Shown: piece after piece, positions 12,301 to 25,000 of the stretch | Layout of the letters: the number at the start of each line of letters is the position of its first letter | Position numbering within the stretch: position 1 is the stretch's first letter | Assembly (NCBI RefSeq): GCF_949628215.1 | Contig: NC_134297.1 | Location: 4,216,001 to 4,280,000, forward strand | Length of the DNA: 64,000 bases | Direction of reading: 5' to 3' | From: Phalacrocorax aristotelis | Taxonomy: Eukaryota; Chordata; Aves; Suliformes; Phalacrocoracidae | The notes under the pieces: generated by a model | Told to the model about the DNA's origin: nothing | The model's database searches: none | What the model saw: the letters and a program-made list of their open reading frames with translations, nothing else | Made by a program: the position numbers and the translations under genes

Positions 12301-15300
12301 CCCGACAATGGTTCAGTACACCAGTGAGAATAGTATTCAGGGACTTAACAAGTCACTCTAACATCTGGCATGTTCTTTCGAGAAGACTAAACACATGGAG
12401 AGTCTTGCTGCAAAAGTCAATGGAAAGGAATGATAATTGCTCATTATAATGCCTCCTCCACAGGTTATTTTTAACTTCCCCTACTCTTTCTAATCATGGT
12501 GTATGCATCAGATGATACTGAAAAAGGTCAGTGCATAGGTTTCTCCTCTCCAAAAACACATTCATAACAAAGCCTTTTCACGAAGCTGAAGATTCACATG
12601 CTACACCGATGGCACCTGTTTTGTTTTTAGACTACAAGCAGGGGCCCAGACAAAATACTCCCAAAGCTCCAGGCTTGAGCCAGCAATCCAGATTGCAAAG
12701 GCAAAGACGGGCTATAAAAATAAAGAGCTTCATTTTAATCTATGATGAAGATAGTCGTTTTCCCTCGCCCTCAGCTTTAAGAGGGCTTTGCATGGGAAGA
12801 ATCTGAGATGCCCCAATGCAAAGGCATTAGAAGACATGAGACATGGAGAACAAGGCAGAGTCCTGATATCAGGAGGCTGGCATCAACAAAGCAGTAAAGC
12901 AGAAGCCACTAAGTGTCAAATGAAGCAAAACAGCTATTCATCTACTTTTGAAGGGAGAAAAAAATCTGGCTGAATTTCCGCAGCGTATTTCAACTTATAT
13001 TTTCAAAATGGGGGGCTGCAGGTCCTTTGCATTCTTAAAATCAGCGTTACTGGAGTATACCCACGAGTACACAGAAAAGAGACAGCAAACTGGTCAGGTC
13101 TGCACACTGTTCTTGAAAGGATGGACTGTATTAGCCAGGCTTGGCAGGGACACCTTTCTATCCCTAGCTGTGTCTCTTCTGCCTTTCAGCCACTGAAATG
13201 CAAAGACATCTCAAGCTCAGCCCTGTCTAAATGAGTTCAGATCTTTTTGCTGAAGCCATCACCATAGCATCTGAGCCTTTGTAAGAGACACAAAAACTAT
13301 TTGCATGGGTCACCCCACTTCCTCTCAACCTAGTTACATAAAACTTTTTTTTTTTTTAATGGGGGTTCAGCAGAGCATTAGGAAAAAGGGGAGATTCTTT
13401 GTGGTGTAACATCAAAGACTGCACACAAGGAATCTTGTTCTGAAGCCTCTCACCAGGAAAAGCCAAACGAATGAAAAGCTCACATCAGACAGTTAGAAGA
13501 CCGCAAAGGCAACGGACCTAGAGGCACAAGGAAAGCTTAAATCCAACAGTTTATGGCCAAGACTCAGGAGGCTGTGTCCTTATTTAAGGCTTTTTAAAAC
13601 AGCAAAAAGCTGCATGAAGAGGAACTGAAGGACATGCTCATAATGGGCTGTAATTTGTTTGTTTATCTGTCTGTTTTTAATGAAGGAACCACAGAGCCTA
13701 CTGGAGGATATTTGAGTTTCACTTCTGTCATTGTCCCAGCCATTCTCTAAAAGCACTGCAACCACATCAAATAGCTGCCAGAGCTCCCTAGGAACAGGCC
13801 TTAAAACATGTTTCAGAGCTCTGAGCCCTGGGGGAACGCAGTGGCTGGATGCTCCTGGAATGAAAATATTCTTTCAGCAACCAGAGATGACCCTGACAGT
13901 AGCCATGCAAGCATCCCCCGTGCCTCCTGCACCAACCTGCCCCCAGACCACCCGGGAAGGATAAATTGCAGGCAGAGGAATTGAGATCAGGCATAGAGGG
14001 CTTTTCAGCCTTGATAACTGGAGCGAAGCTGCCAACAAGCAGGCCACCTGCGCAGCAGCCGCGTACGCTGGGATGTTGGACACCCTCCGCTCCAGCTGGC
14101 CCACGTCTGCCAAACCGCTTCACCTCCACCAAACAGCTGTCTGCGGCTGCAAGGAAACACTTGGGCCAAAAACAAGGCAATGATTTGGAGGCGAGAGTCT
14201 GCAGCTCCCTGGACCAGCTCAGACCTGAGCCATCTAGCGTCTGTTCCCAGCCCCCTGCCTCCGCAAAGGCGTGAAATCCAGACCGCAACACGTCCTGCAG
14301 CTTTCCTTTCACGCTTGCAGCAAATCCCTGTTCCTTCCAGGAAGGTGCTCCTCACTAGCACCGGGGTTTCGCTGAACACAGAACTAAACCAGGGTGGCAA
14401 ACTACCCAGAAGTGCCCGAGACGAATGAACCCTCCCTTCTGGGTCAAGTTTTCCTCCAAGGCCATGCTGCCTTTTTGCAGCCATATCCACAGTGCAACAC
14501 TGACCTCCTGTGGCTGCCGCTCCTCAGACACGACCCAGAGCAGCGAGCTCTTCCCTTCTCCCCCGGCCAGCTGATTATTTACTCTACCTGGGCAAAAGGG
14601 CTGAAAAACTCCCTCTATGCACATCCCTCTACTTATGTCATCTTCCATGCATCTGTCACCTCAAAGATGATGAAGGAAAGCTTGCCTTTCCTCAACTCTT
14701 GGCATCACTCCCAAAAGAAAACCTACCTTTAGGAGACAAAGCTCGTGCCTGACCGAGGGACAGAGACATGTATTTCTACAAAATCAGGCTTGCGCTGTTC
14801 AGGGCCCTTGTGAAGTCATCTACAAACAGATGAACTCCACCCATAGTTCAGTGGCAATGTTAAAGCCATTTCTGTTTTTCTCTCATGGCTGCCTAAATTG
14901 AAACTGAAATGGCATCTTGCCTGTGTCAGAAGGGTGTCTCAGGGAAGCCAGGATGTACGGTCATTCCCATAGACGCTGCTCTTCTGAGCAATAGAGTGGG
15001 AAGGCAGCTTGCTCGGGTTCTTATGGTTGTCACAGCTACCAGGTCTTGAAACAACTTCCATAGTGTGTTTTCTCTTCCTGCAAGCTTATGCTCTTTTACC
15101 ACAAGCAATATGAAAATCCCTTCTACGAGACAAATGCAGACTGTCCATGAGTTTCCACCTGAGAAATCATGCTGACCTGCCGTATGGCTCAGAGATCACA
15201 GAAGCAAGGAACCCCACAGCAAATCAAAGTGCTTTTAAAAGGTCACCATGGTAAAAACTTTCAAAACCTAAGCCCTACTCAAAAAATGCCTGGCCTGCAT

Positions 15301-17695
15301 TCACGGCATTACCTGCCTTAATTTTGCAAGCAACCTTTGTTCCTCAGGAGCTCTGTTTTCTTGCTGGCACCACCACAGAGCATGTTGGGAGTGAGGAGAG
15401 CCTCTTGGCAGCAGACTAATATCCCCATACAACAGTCCCAAAACACATGCCTCAGCTCTCTGAGAGCCCAAGATGAAGAGGGCTCTGGGATCACCTTGCA
15501 GGAGGAAGATGACAGCAGATCCCCCAGGGAATTTCTCCATTCAGGACTATGGTAAGCCTGGCTACACAACTGAGCCATGCACAAGCAGACGATGCTGGCC
15601 TCAGCCACACTCTCAGATACCCTCTAGGATGCTCAGCAGCACCCAGCCCTGTACTGCCCGACTCCCACGCTCACAGGAGCCACACACATGTTCCCAGGAA
15701 CCAAAGTTTGACTATCCACAGAGCGTACTATCTCCAGATATCACCAGACACCTTTTGTTGTTGCTGTTCCCGCCTTGTTTCAAACTTTTTAGGACCCTCT
15801 TTAAAACAGCCTGGCATTAGGAGACTTTTACACCGACGAGCAGCAACACACCATTCAAAAGCAAACAGTTGCCTCCTAGATGCAGCGGGAAATCAGCAGG
15901 TGCCACTGTGTCTCACAGAGCAAATTTATACCTGTTGGGCTGCCCTGGGTGCCACCAAAACCTGACACGGTCCTGCAGATATGGCTTGGAAGCTGTACAG
16001 AGGGCATGCTCAGCTGATAGTGGTAACCTGCCATAGCGAAAGAACACTTTCTGTGCCGTGCCCGCAGGAAACAAGTGGGAACCAAGAACCGTTGCCCTTG
16101 CCAGAAGCTGTTAATCAGTTGGTTTTTGCCCCTGTGCAGAGCAGTGGCTCCTGCTGAGCTGAGAATTATAAACCTACATTTTCACTCCCACCTGCCCCCA
16201 GCCTGCCCCTCATTTTGAACACTGGGTTGTAAATGATGCATAACCCTTCTGGGCCTTCTGCCTGGGCACAGAACTTTCCCATATTGAGGGAATTAAAAAC
16301 TAGGTTAAGCATATTTATCACTCCAGTAAGTTCCTTAAAGCAGATGCAAAAGACTTTTTTTGGTCACTTCTCATTACAGTTTTGTGACAAGATTCCCTGC
16401 AAAGGCTGGAGGTGTTAGATCACAGCTGAAACGGGCTTGTCGTGGCCCATCCAGACAGCCACCTCCATGTGTTTAACAGGCTCATACTCCAACAGCTATC
16501 AGCCCTTCCAGAATTTATCAGGGTAAAGCCATAAAAGTCACGTAAGAGATTAAACTGACAGTCTACCTGAGCGCACACATTCATTACCCTGAATGCTTGA
16601 TCCTTAACTGAGCATATTGTAGCTCTATCACCCTTAAGGAAAGTCGGATGGCAATATTGATGTTCGGATATGAAGCATCCCAAAGTACAAAAGATCAGGT
16701 TACCACATGGGGCATCTTCACTGCCAGCTCCACATTATTTAAAGACAAGGTAAAAGCATTCAGAAGATTCTTTTTTAAAGCCCTGTTCTCAACACATGGT
16801 ATACATGTCATTGATACACAATTAACTGCATGTGTGCAATGACGGAGACATTGGCAGAAGAAATGTACATCTAAAGGAAAAGAAAAGCAAAGAGACATGC
16901 CGTGACATGTTATCATTAGGGAGTCATAATTTCCTTCCTGTAGTCATACAACAGCTGTCACTAACATCTTGAACACAGACCACGTATTAGAATACCATAG
17001 CAAATGGCTTTTCAGGCAAAAGAAAGAGAGGGCATGTTAACTGGGTGAATAGCAGGAAGAATATTTTGACAGCTTGAATGCATTAACCTCCCGGTAGAAC
17101 GCCCCCAACCTTTGCTAGAACTTGGCTTGGTAGATATCACCCACGTGCCGGGCGAGAGCGGGTCACCCCAGCAGCTCTGTCGCAGGCACACCCCGAGGCC
17201 TCAGCTGTCCAGGGGAGATGCATTTGCCCATAGTCACCTCTGGGGTGCATCTCTATCTCCACCCTCCCAGTTTGCACTTTTTAGCCTGGATTCGGAAGGG
17301 CCAAAATGGATGTCTGAAATAGCGTGAGTGTCCTATCTTGTAGACAGAGGGAATGATAGCACAGGTAGACCTTACACATGAGAATATACCCTCCAGCCTT
17401 GTCTTCAGGAGGAGGCATTCTCTTACCTTCTAGCTATGACTGTTAACCAACACAGAGGTCTCACCAAAGATGCTATAGTTGCTTTTGCAAAACAGAAGTA
17501 ATTCAACCTAAGTAGCTAGATGTCTCATGGTTTCTGCCTCAGTCTTGTCACTTGTGAGAAAGCTACACACCACCGTCTTCAGTAGGAATCTGCTTTCTCT
17601 TAGCGATAATATGTCAGCCAACGCATTTTAAGAACATGTTTTCCTGATGTGAATGAGGTCCTCAAAGGTTACCGCAATAGGACCATGTTCAGGCT
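9365..17695. other. Intergenic, no gene seen
   Basis: Largely unique AT-rich DNA with no recognised exon. A GC-richer block at about 13,780-14,600 has overlapping frames on both strands (up to about 174 codons on the minus strand) with no similarity I recognise and no codon-level structure. I treat them as chance. A T13 run lies at 13,345-13,357. Sequence at about 10,900-12,000 is low in repeats and could include conserved non-coding DNA, but this cannot be judged from one sequence. Confidence -1.
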
Positions 17696-17699
17696 CTTT

Positions 17700-18060
17700 G
17701 AGTGTTTGCCATAAGTACTGATTATTAAAGCTTTCTGTGCAGCTTTTCCAGAAGCGGTAGTTCTCATTACAAGGCAGGCTGCAACAACTCATCAACCTTG
17801 GGCAAAAGATAATTAATCAGCACCCAGAGCCATTTTTGCAAATACAAAGCCTGGTTGAAACAAACCAAAATAAGGCGGGGGGGAACCAAACATGACAGAG
17901 CTGTTGGCACTTGCCAACTCCTCTTGATTAAACTTATTTTCACCTCCAGGTGCATACACAGGATGAGTTTTGTTAATTAAACCTGCCAGTCAACTCATTA
18001 TGCATTCAATTAATAAAGCCTGATGCCTTGATTTTATGCAGCTGGCAGGCTGCACAGTGA
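17700..18060. promoter_or_regulatory. Candidate conserved regulatory element (unproven)
   Basis: This repeat-free stretch packs homeodomain-type A/T cores (GATAATTAATCAG near 17,808, GTTAATTAAAC near 17,972, TTCAATTAATAAAG near 18,006) and a perfect inverted repeat GTTGGCA-CT-TGCCAAC at 17,903-17,918, which resembles an NFI pair with spacing one base short. The density of such sites is typical of developmental enhancers. No conservation data are available, so the call is speculative. Confidence -1.
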
Positions 18061-18173
18061 CAGGCCGTGTTGTTATAGTGCATAAGTTCTAATGGGGAGG
18101 GGGGAAGAGACGCTCCAAAATATGGCTAAGTGCAATACTTGCTAATTGGACATCCTCTTGGTGTTTTGTCTTC

Positions 18174-18190
18174 TTTTTTTTTTTTTTTTT
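18174..18190. repeat. T17 homopolymer
   Basis: Seventeen consecutive T, possibly the reverse complement of a retroposon tail. No element is recognised next to it. Confidence -1.
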
Positions 18191-18479
18191 CTTTCTGAGG
18201 CTGTAACAGATAGGGTTGTTTACCAGATATACAGCCTGGCTGGGCAAAGTGAAAGTCGAGGCAGAAAGCGGAAAAGCGTGTTCCTCTCATTTGGAAACCC
18301 ATCTAGATGATCAGAATATTCATGATAGACTCTGGCAAGGTTAGGAGATGAGGAGAGTGGCACCTAGATGCCATGGTGAGGAATGCTGTGTGAATAGATT
18401 AGACAGAGGCCCTGAAGCTTCTATAAAAGTGTGGGGGTTTAATTTAGATGAAAGATAGCCTTTATTCTTAAGGCATCAC

Positions 18480-18610
18480 ACCGAGAGGCAGCAGACCTGG
18501 ATGCAGGCCCTGGCTCTGCTAAAAACTCCTTGCATGACCTTGAATAAATCCCAGAGCACCATGCTTTGAATGTATCTACAGTTAAATCTTTCAAGTAGCA
18601 ACCCTTTGCC
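18480..18610 (+). repeat. MIR-like SINE remnant
   Basis: CCTGGCTCTGCTAAAAACTC at about 18,509 followed by CATGACCTTGAATAAATCCC matches, with substitutions, the MIR/CORE-SINE core (CTGGCTCTGCCACTTACTAG..GTGACCTTGGGCAAGTC). Old fossil with no target-site duplication visible. Confidence -1.
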
Positions 18611-18679
18611 ACCTCTGTGTTCCTCGTCTATCCACCAGTAACCGAAGGCTATTGCTTCTGCTGTGCCTACCACTCTCTG

Positions 18680-20485
18680 AGCTATTTATATTCAACTTCC
18701 TAAGAACAGTCAGTAACTCTTGTTATACCCTGAAAGAAAACCTGTTACAATGGCTCTCCAGTCTCAGTTGACAGACAGAATGAAAACCTCTAACGTTTGT
18801 GACAAAAAAAATTTGTGGTTGTATGCAACAGTTTTGCCATTACCTCACTCTGACATTTCTAAGTCTGCTTCATGCTGGCCACGAATATGAGAAATGACCT
18901 ACAACAGAGGTGACCCATCTGTCGTGCTCTGAGGCAGAGAATTAATTTCCTTTCCACTGTTTCTGTTGTTTTCTTCAAGTTTGCAGGGTTTCAATATAGC
19001 TGCTTGGACAGACAAGAGGTATAGTATTCCAGTACTATGTTAATGTGCTAATGACATCTCTCCATCTCAGGCCATGCTCCAGTTCTTGTGATAATCTGGG
19101 GACTTTATTTAAAGCACATACCATCAATAGAAAGACCCTGGACACTGGCAATAGCATTGATTTCCCCTTTCACACACACACCCCCCCCCTTTTTTTATGC
19201 AGTGCTTTATGATTGTGACTTTTCACGTCTTTTCTGCAGCTCTTCAGTTTGTTACTGGGTATTTTGTGACTGATGAAGAATGAACCAGATGTTCTGTGGA
19301 GCCCTCTGAACTACACCTCTGTCCCAGAGTTGACTGTAAGTGTGAGGAACTGAACTTTGACCAAGGAGATCCCTTGAGCCTTGTATGTTTTATTAGATCA
19401 TGAAACGGAAAGGGTTTTGTTGTTATTATTATTGTAACCTTCTTTGCTATCTGGTTTCGTGCCCCCTGCAACTGCTGGAAGCAATGGCCCAGATCCACAA
19501 GGATGTCTAAGGAGAAAAAAGACACACCAAATACTTGGTAAATCCTAACAGATATCTCTAGTGCCCTGAATCCCACTGTCCACCAACATATAAGAACTGG
19601 ACCAAATCCAGAATGACTCTTCCAGGCTCCAGCTAAATGCAAACCAACAGTCAAGCCTCATTTCCCTTGCTGGATTTTTTTTTTCTGTTAGCAGCTGTGT
19701 CCCTATCATCAAAACTAGCAAGGCAATTAGTGGTTGGCAGTAGCTATCACAGCTGGTCTGAATTTTTTTTATTACAACTTTCACTGAGGAAATACTAGTT
19801 TGTCAGAACAAAAAAAAAAGTTGTGAAGGATGTTGAGTCAGATATTCTCTGTTGGGACCAAACCACAGGACAGATTATAGTCTCAGGGAGACACTGACCC
19901 CTATCCAGCCAAACACCCTTGCGATTGAGTCTGTTATTTGGAAAATGGCATGCTTAGGTTGAGATCCGCTTTCTGACTCAGACTTGGATGGGAGCCTTCC
20001 ACATCCCAGGTGAAAACCTGGCCCACTGGGCCAGCAGCTGCTCTATTCAAGGAGTCTCATTTCCCTATGAAATTTTTCAGAAAAAAAAAAATCACAGCTT
20101 AGCCTCACATCTGGATGGAAGAAAGTGATAAAAAACTCAGGCTTTTTAAGCAACCTGTCATTCTTGAATTCCAGCCAACCATAGATGTTTATCACTTTTT
20201 CCAATAGATGGCTTGCAATTCCACCCACATGTGAACAGTTTATTAACACATTTGAACACACAGAGACCAGCAGCTACTGCTGAATAATCTTAAGACAGGA
20301 CAAAATTTTCTGCCCCTCCTCAAACTTCCAGTACCGGAAAATAGTTAGGTTTGCATGGAGGATATCCCACCAAAGAGTTACGGTTGTTTCATCTGAAGGC
20401 AGCCCAGATCAGATGCTGAATCTTGTTCATTGTGTCAAGAGACACAATGCAGGCAAGCGTGGGCGTGCATGGAGAGGAGACTGCA
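18680..20485. other. Intergenic, no gene seen
   Basis: No gene seen. A (CA)5-C9-T8 simple tract lies at about 19,171-19,197. The 136-codon minus-strand frame at 19,244-19,654 resembles no protein I know. Confidence -1.
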
Positions 20486-20487
20486 CA

Positions 20488-20625
20488 GAGGACCAATAGC
20501 CCATCTAGTCCGTGTATCCTGTATCACCATGGTACTAGGGAAGAATACAGGAACAGGACATGTACATGAAGATCTTTCCATGCTCTGTCTTTCCAGCCTT
20601 GGACACAGGCATTTTAGGTATTTTC
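20488..20625 (+). repeat. Sauropsid dispersed repeat remnant
   Basis: GACCAATAGCCCATCTAGTC then CGTGTATCCTGTATCACC, followed by AGGAACAGGACATG and a CTGTCTTTCCAGCCTTGGAC-like block, matches in order a repeat common in turtle and bird genomes (..ACCAATGGTCCATCTAGTCC..GTATCCTGTCTC..). I recognise the pattern but not the formal family name with certainty. Confidence -1.
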
Positions 20626-20837
20626 TCAGACACAGGTTACACCAGGTTAAAAGTAAACTTGCCACCTCAAAGGAAATTCATAGAGAATACAAAATAAAAA
20701 TAACAGATAGTCCAAGAGAAGTTGGAAAGCCTTTTTCCATCCCATCAGAGTAATTGCTGCTGTCCTCTATCCAGATTCCTTTGCAAGGATAAAATAGAAA
20801 ATTACTGGTCTACAAGCAATTGCTTTCTTCCCCTGAC

Positions 20838-21060
20838 CTAGAAAATAATAATAGTTTGTATTTGTATAGCTCCTTCTCTCCAGAGACCTCAAAGCACTTT
20901 GCAATCACTTATTAATGATTGCTCTCAGACCCCTGCAAGGCAGGTAACCAAGGTACAAGGTACAGTTACTTTGTACGTGCCTGGAGACGCACAGGAAACA
21001 CACGGCGCAGTCACCACAGCGCACACAGCAAGTCTGACAGAGTCCCGCTCACCAAGCAAT
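20838..21060 (+). repeat. L3/CR1-like ancient repeat remnant
   Basis: AATAGTTTGTATTTGTATAG, then GACCTCAAAGCACTTTGCAA, CCCCTGCAAGGCAGGTAACC and CACAGCAAGTCTGACAG follow in order the widely dispersed amniote repeat with ATAGCGCCTTTCATC, CTCAAAGCGCTTTACAAA, CCTGTGAGGTAGGTA and TCACACAGCAAGTC. The match is clear by eye, though diverged. Confidence -1.
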
Positions 21061-21864
21061 AAACTATATTCCCAGTCAAATGGAAACAGCCCCATTCGCC
21101 TTTACTCCGCTGCTGACTAACAGCGCAATGGGAGGCGTGTGTTCCGCCTCCAGGCTGGAGGAGCTCCGCGCACGGTCCGACCTCCAGCATCCACGAGAAC
21201 AGTTTTCCAAGGCTGCTCCTCAGGTCCTTGTGAAACACAACAGCTCGCTCTCTGCTGCCCACCCCTCCTTCCATCCTGATCTTGCTCGCTACTCTATGGA
21301 CCAGAAAGCTGGATGCTGCGCAAGTTTTATGCCGCTTTTGCGATGAGTAGGGACACTCTGGCTATATGCTCAGCGTGCCTTTCCAATAATGAACCTTTGG
21401 GCTACTGAAAATTGAGCGCGGGATCTGAGGAGGAAGAGGCAGGGCATGTCCAGAGTCTATGTATAAATTTGTCTCATCCTCTAAAGATCTAACATTGTTG
21501 TTTTGGTTCCCCATTCCTTTAGGCAACAATTGAAAATACTACCCTTACCCCAGACTATTGTCAGCAAAATTGGGGCTTACTAAAGATGAGGAGGTGGTGA
21601 CACAAGCAGCAATGGAAGATTAACATAACCAGAACAAATTCAGAGTTACTGCACTTCATAATGGTAAGTCCTCATTCCTCTAGTTCTTTCCTACTTGAAA
21701 CACTTTTATTACCCTTATGGTGTATTGTGTCCAGTACTTAACCAGATTAAAATTATGCCTGAAAGAAGACTATCTGTTTTAGCATATTAGAGTGAATTAA
21801 ATAATAATTGTTCCCTTACCATTCTGACCTTGTATCCAAGAACTGTAATAATATTTTACACGTA

Positions 21865-22010
21865 TTAAATTAAGACTCAGTCTCTATAAGGTAGGAAATA
21901 TTCCCACTTGGTGGAATCAAGAGACAAAGAATCGGCCACTGTACACAGTACTACAGCCTCCGTGCACTCTGCTGGGTAGGAAATACGCCTGATTTGCAAG
22001 TGATACTCGG
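21865..22010 (+). repeat. Possible MIR/L3-like fragment
   Basis: TAAGGTAGGAAATATTCCCA followed by an AAGAGACAAAGAATCGG-like stretch recalls the GAGGTAGGTATTATTCCCAT..AGAGACAGAGA part of ancient repeats. Weak match. Confidence -1.
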
Positions 22011-22059
22011 TCACTAGCAGAGCAGCGCAGCTCTGGAAAGCACACAACTGAACTAGACG

Positions 22060-25000
22060 CTTCAGTTCTCTTCTCAGACTTGTCTCCAGACCTTGCAAGT
22101 TCATGTTACTTTCCAGTGATATTGGGGCCCTTCGCATGCATTTGGAAGCAAAGCTGTACTCCTAACCCACAGCCACCACCCTCAACACTTGCACCACATT
22201 GATTATGCAGTTTCTTCCACCTAAAATCCTCAAGCCAGATGGCCTTTTAGTACAAACTGACCTTTTTGGCCAGGAGCTAAGCATGTTAAAATTTCTTCCA
22301 AGAAACATCCTTCTCTCTGCTGAGGTCTGAAAATGATTTCTCCCTCCTGGCAGATGGCAGAGCTGCCATACAATTCGCATCTTGGCACCGCTACAGGCTG
22401 GCCCTGCCAGGGGTTTTCTGGAGCGCAGGGCCATTATGAGATTCACAGAGAAGTTTGGAGGGACTCAGTGATGCACAGGAAGATGGGGAGGAGCCTTCAG
22501 ATCTCGGATGTCAGTTCCATAATAGCATCGCAAAATAGCAAATGATGTTGAGGTCAGATAGGGTGTTTCAGACATTAAGCACACTTAAGGCATCCCCAAG
22601 AAAGCAAGGTTAATTTTGTGCCAGCATTTTAATACTTTATCCTAGATCCAAGTGGATTTGCTTAACAATTTAAAAAACTATTTTATTCTTATTTATTCTC
22701 ATAAAAGCCAAGAATAGCCTCATCACATACTGAAGAGGCCCCTTGCACCATTTAAAACTGCAACATGAATAAGCCCTTAGCATTAGCTTTCTAAAGGAGA
22801 GACCTTCTTCATGTGTTCTGGAAGAGGGGCGAGGAAAGGGAAAGAACTCCCCAACCCATCGCACGAGATACAAAAACCAGGGTACAAAAGCATCCGCCCA
22901 GGAACAGCTACCCCATCCTAGCCGCCTCCAGTGGACGTGACCAACTCGTCCTCTCCCCTTTCTGTCCCCCAGTAGGGTCTCCTGGGACTTACCAGTTCCT
23001 CCTCAACAGGCCACATGCTCAAAGTAAGCAAACAGGACAGTCACGTCACGCGCGACCTCTGCCAAGGCAAGGCAGCATCAGAGCTCAGCTGCACTTTGGT
23101 CACAGCTGGGCAGAGGTCAGCGACACAGAAAGGCTCGCGCACACCCTGCTCAAACACTCTCTTGACCACAAAACAGGCGTCTGGGCTTCACAGTCCCAAT
23201 TCTCCTCTTCCCTGCAAGTAGGCGGGCAGGGAAAGACCTATAATACACTTTCCGTGTCTACAGTAAGTCCCTGCATTCCCCACCTTGGCCGCCTTTCACT
23301 CTGAGGCACACCAAACCCTTATTTCTTCAAAAGCAGAGCACAAACAAATGTGGTACACACCAGAGTGTCGCCGCCCCGGCAAGGTTACAGCCAGAGCCAC
23401 CAAGCATTTGTCATTTCAACATTCTCGATTAAAACATCCACCTGACAGAACTCATCCTCTGAAACGTGTTGGGTTTCAGAGGAACAGGTTTTGTATTCTC
23501 TAAGTGTCCTTTAGTTTTGTTTTTCTTCCCAGTTCTGAACATCCATCCTTTTAAGCCCATACCCTCACCTAGATAACCCTGACATTTTCCAAGCTGTTCT
23601 TCTCGTAATCTCATTCTGCCAAAGAATGTGCCCTCTTCACTCACTGCTTCCTTTCAATAACTAATGCTCGAGCTATTTCTCTGTGTGAGAACTAACTCTA
23701 TCTGTGTATTTAACATGTATAAGTATTGCTTAAACAGCCAGAAGGCAAAACTATAATCGGGGACTGAGAGCTGTGTTAGATAAGTTGAATGCTGGAATTA
23801 AAATCCTACTGCCAACTCCAGGCTCAATACATAGTGTATCCACTAGATGGGGCAAAAAGCTATATTCTGTTTAAAAAAAAAAAAAAAAAACCACACACAC
23901 ACAAAAACCCACACAAAAACCACGCAGCAGCTGTCCAGGTGCTCCTTTCACTACCTGGCCCATAGCACTAGGGAGAAGGCCAGAGCAGAAAGAGCTGTGG
24001 GTCCTAAACTGCTTTTTTCACCTCTAAAACTGCTCCAGGCTGGAGCAGCCCAGCGCCTTGGCTGCGCTCCCGTGTTCCCCACATATACACTGACTTGCCA
24101 GGCCTGAGTTACTACAGCCAGGGATTAAATAACCCAGCCAAACCTAGCCTCCCTGTCAAAGCTGCCACTTGGGAAAGGATCCTCTGATGAGGCTGATGTG
24201 CAGGGGCTCCTTTGCACAGCCGTGACGTTGCAGAGGCAGAAAGGACACGATCCTTTGAAGAAGTTATGTCCATGACACAGAGCTGCCCCGACTGACAGCT
24301 CAGCATGCTGTAAGTGCTACGAACCCCACGCAAACCCTCAACTCCAAAGAAGCTGAAAGTAGATAGAGGAAACAAAAGGACCTTAACTCTTCCCCTGCCA
24401 AAAATTTCCCTCCTGCACAAACGTTTTACACAGCTTAATGCGCCAAACCATTTGCTGAGCTTGGACTGTTGCCTTCATTTAAGGCCCTGCTGCTTTGGTC
24501 ATACGAGAGCCTTTTGTCTAGACAGCGTTGGTGTTCGGAATTGTTTTTAGGCTGGGCTCTGCACTCAGCCGCACTGCATATGGAGTAACTGCATTCACCC
24601 CCCCAGGGAATTATACCTGCTTCAAACCGATGACCCTGCAGGGGAGATCAGGACACCTGCTTCAGAAGCAATTGCTCTGGAAGCTGCATTTCTCCCCCTT
24701 CAGCATCACAACTGTGTCCAGTATTTGCCTTTCACAGGATGAGCATGACACTCTAACCAGAGCAATTTCAGGTACAGAATAGGAACGAATTACACATATT
24801 CACTAGTGCTGCATTAACGAGCTGCCAAAGCAAACAACCTCCTCCAGTGTTTTCGCTTCTAGGATGCAGGAATTTACACACAATGTTAGCAAATGACGCA
24901 TTGACTTGATGAGGCAACGAACACAGAGCGCAGAATTCTGATCCAAAGCCCATTAGCAATGAGTAAGAACTGTGGAGCAGCTTCCACTGATCTCCCATGG

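Noticed and set aside
13788..14490. Overlapping minus-strand open frames of 174 and 161 codons, with + strand frames across the same bases
   Set aside because: Open on both strands in a GC-richer block, no recognisable domain, no splice-site framing.
22813..23304. 163-codon + strand open frame
   Set aside because: Unfamiliar composition-driven sequence with a shadow frame beside it; no domain, no promoter.
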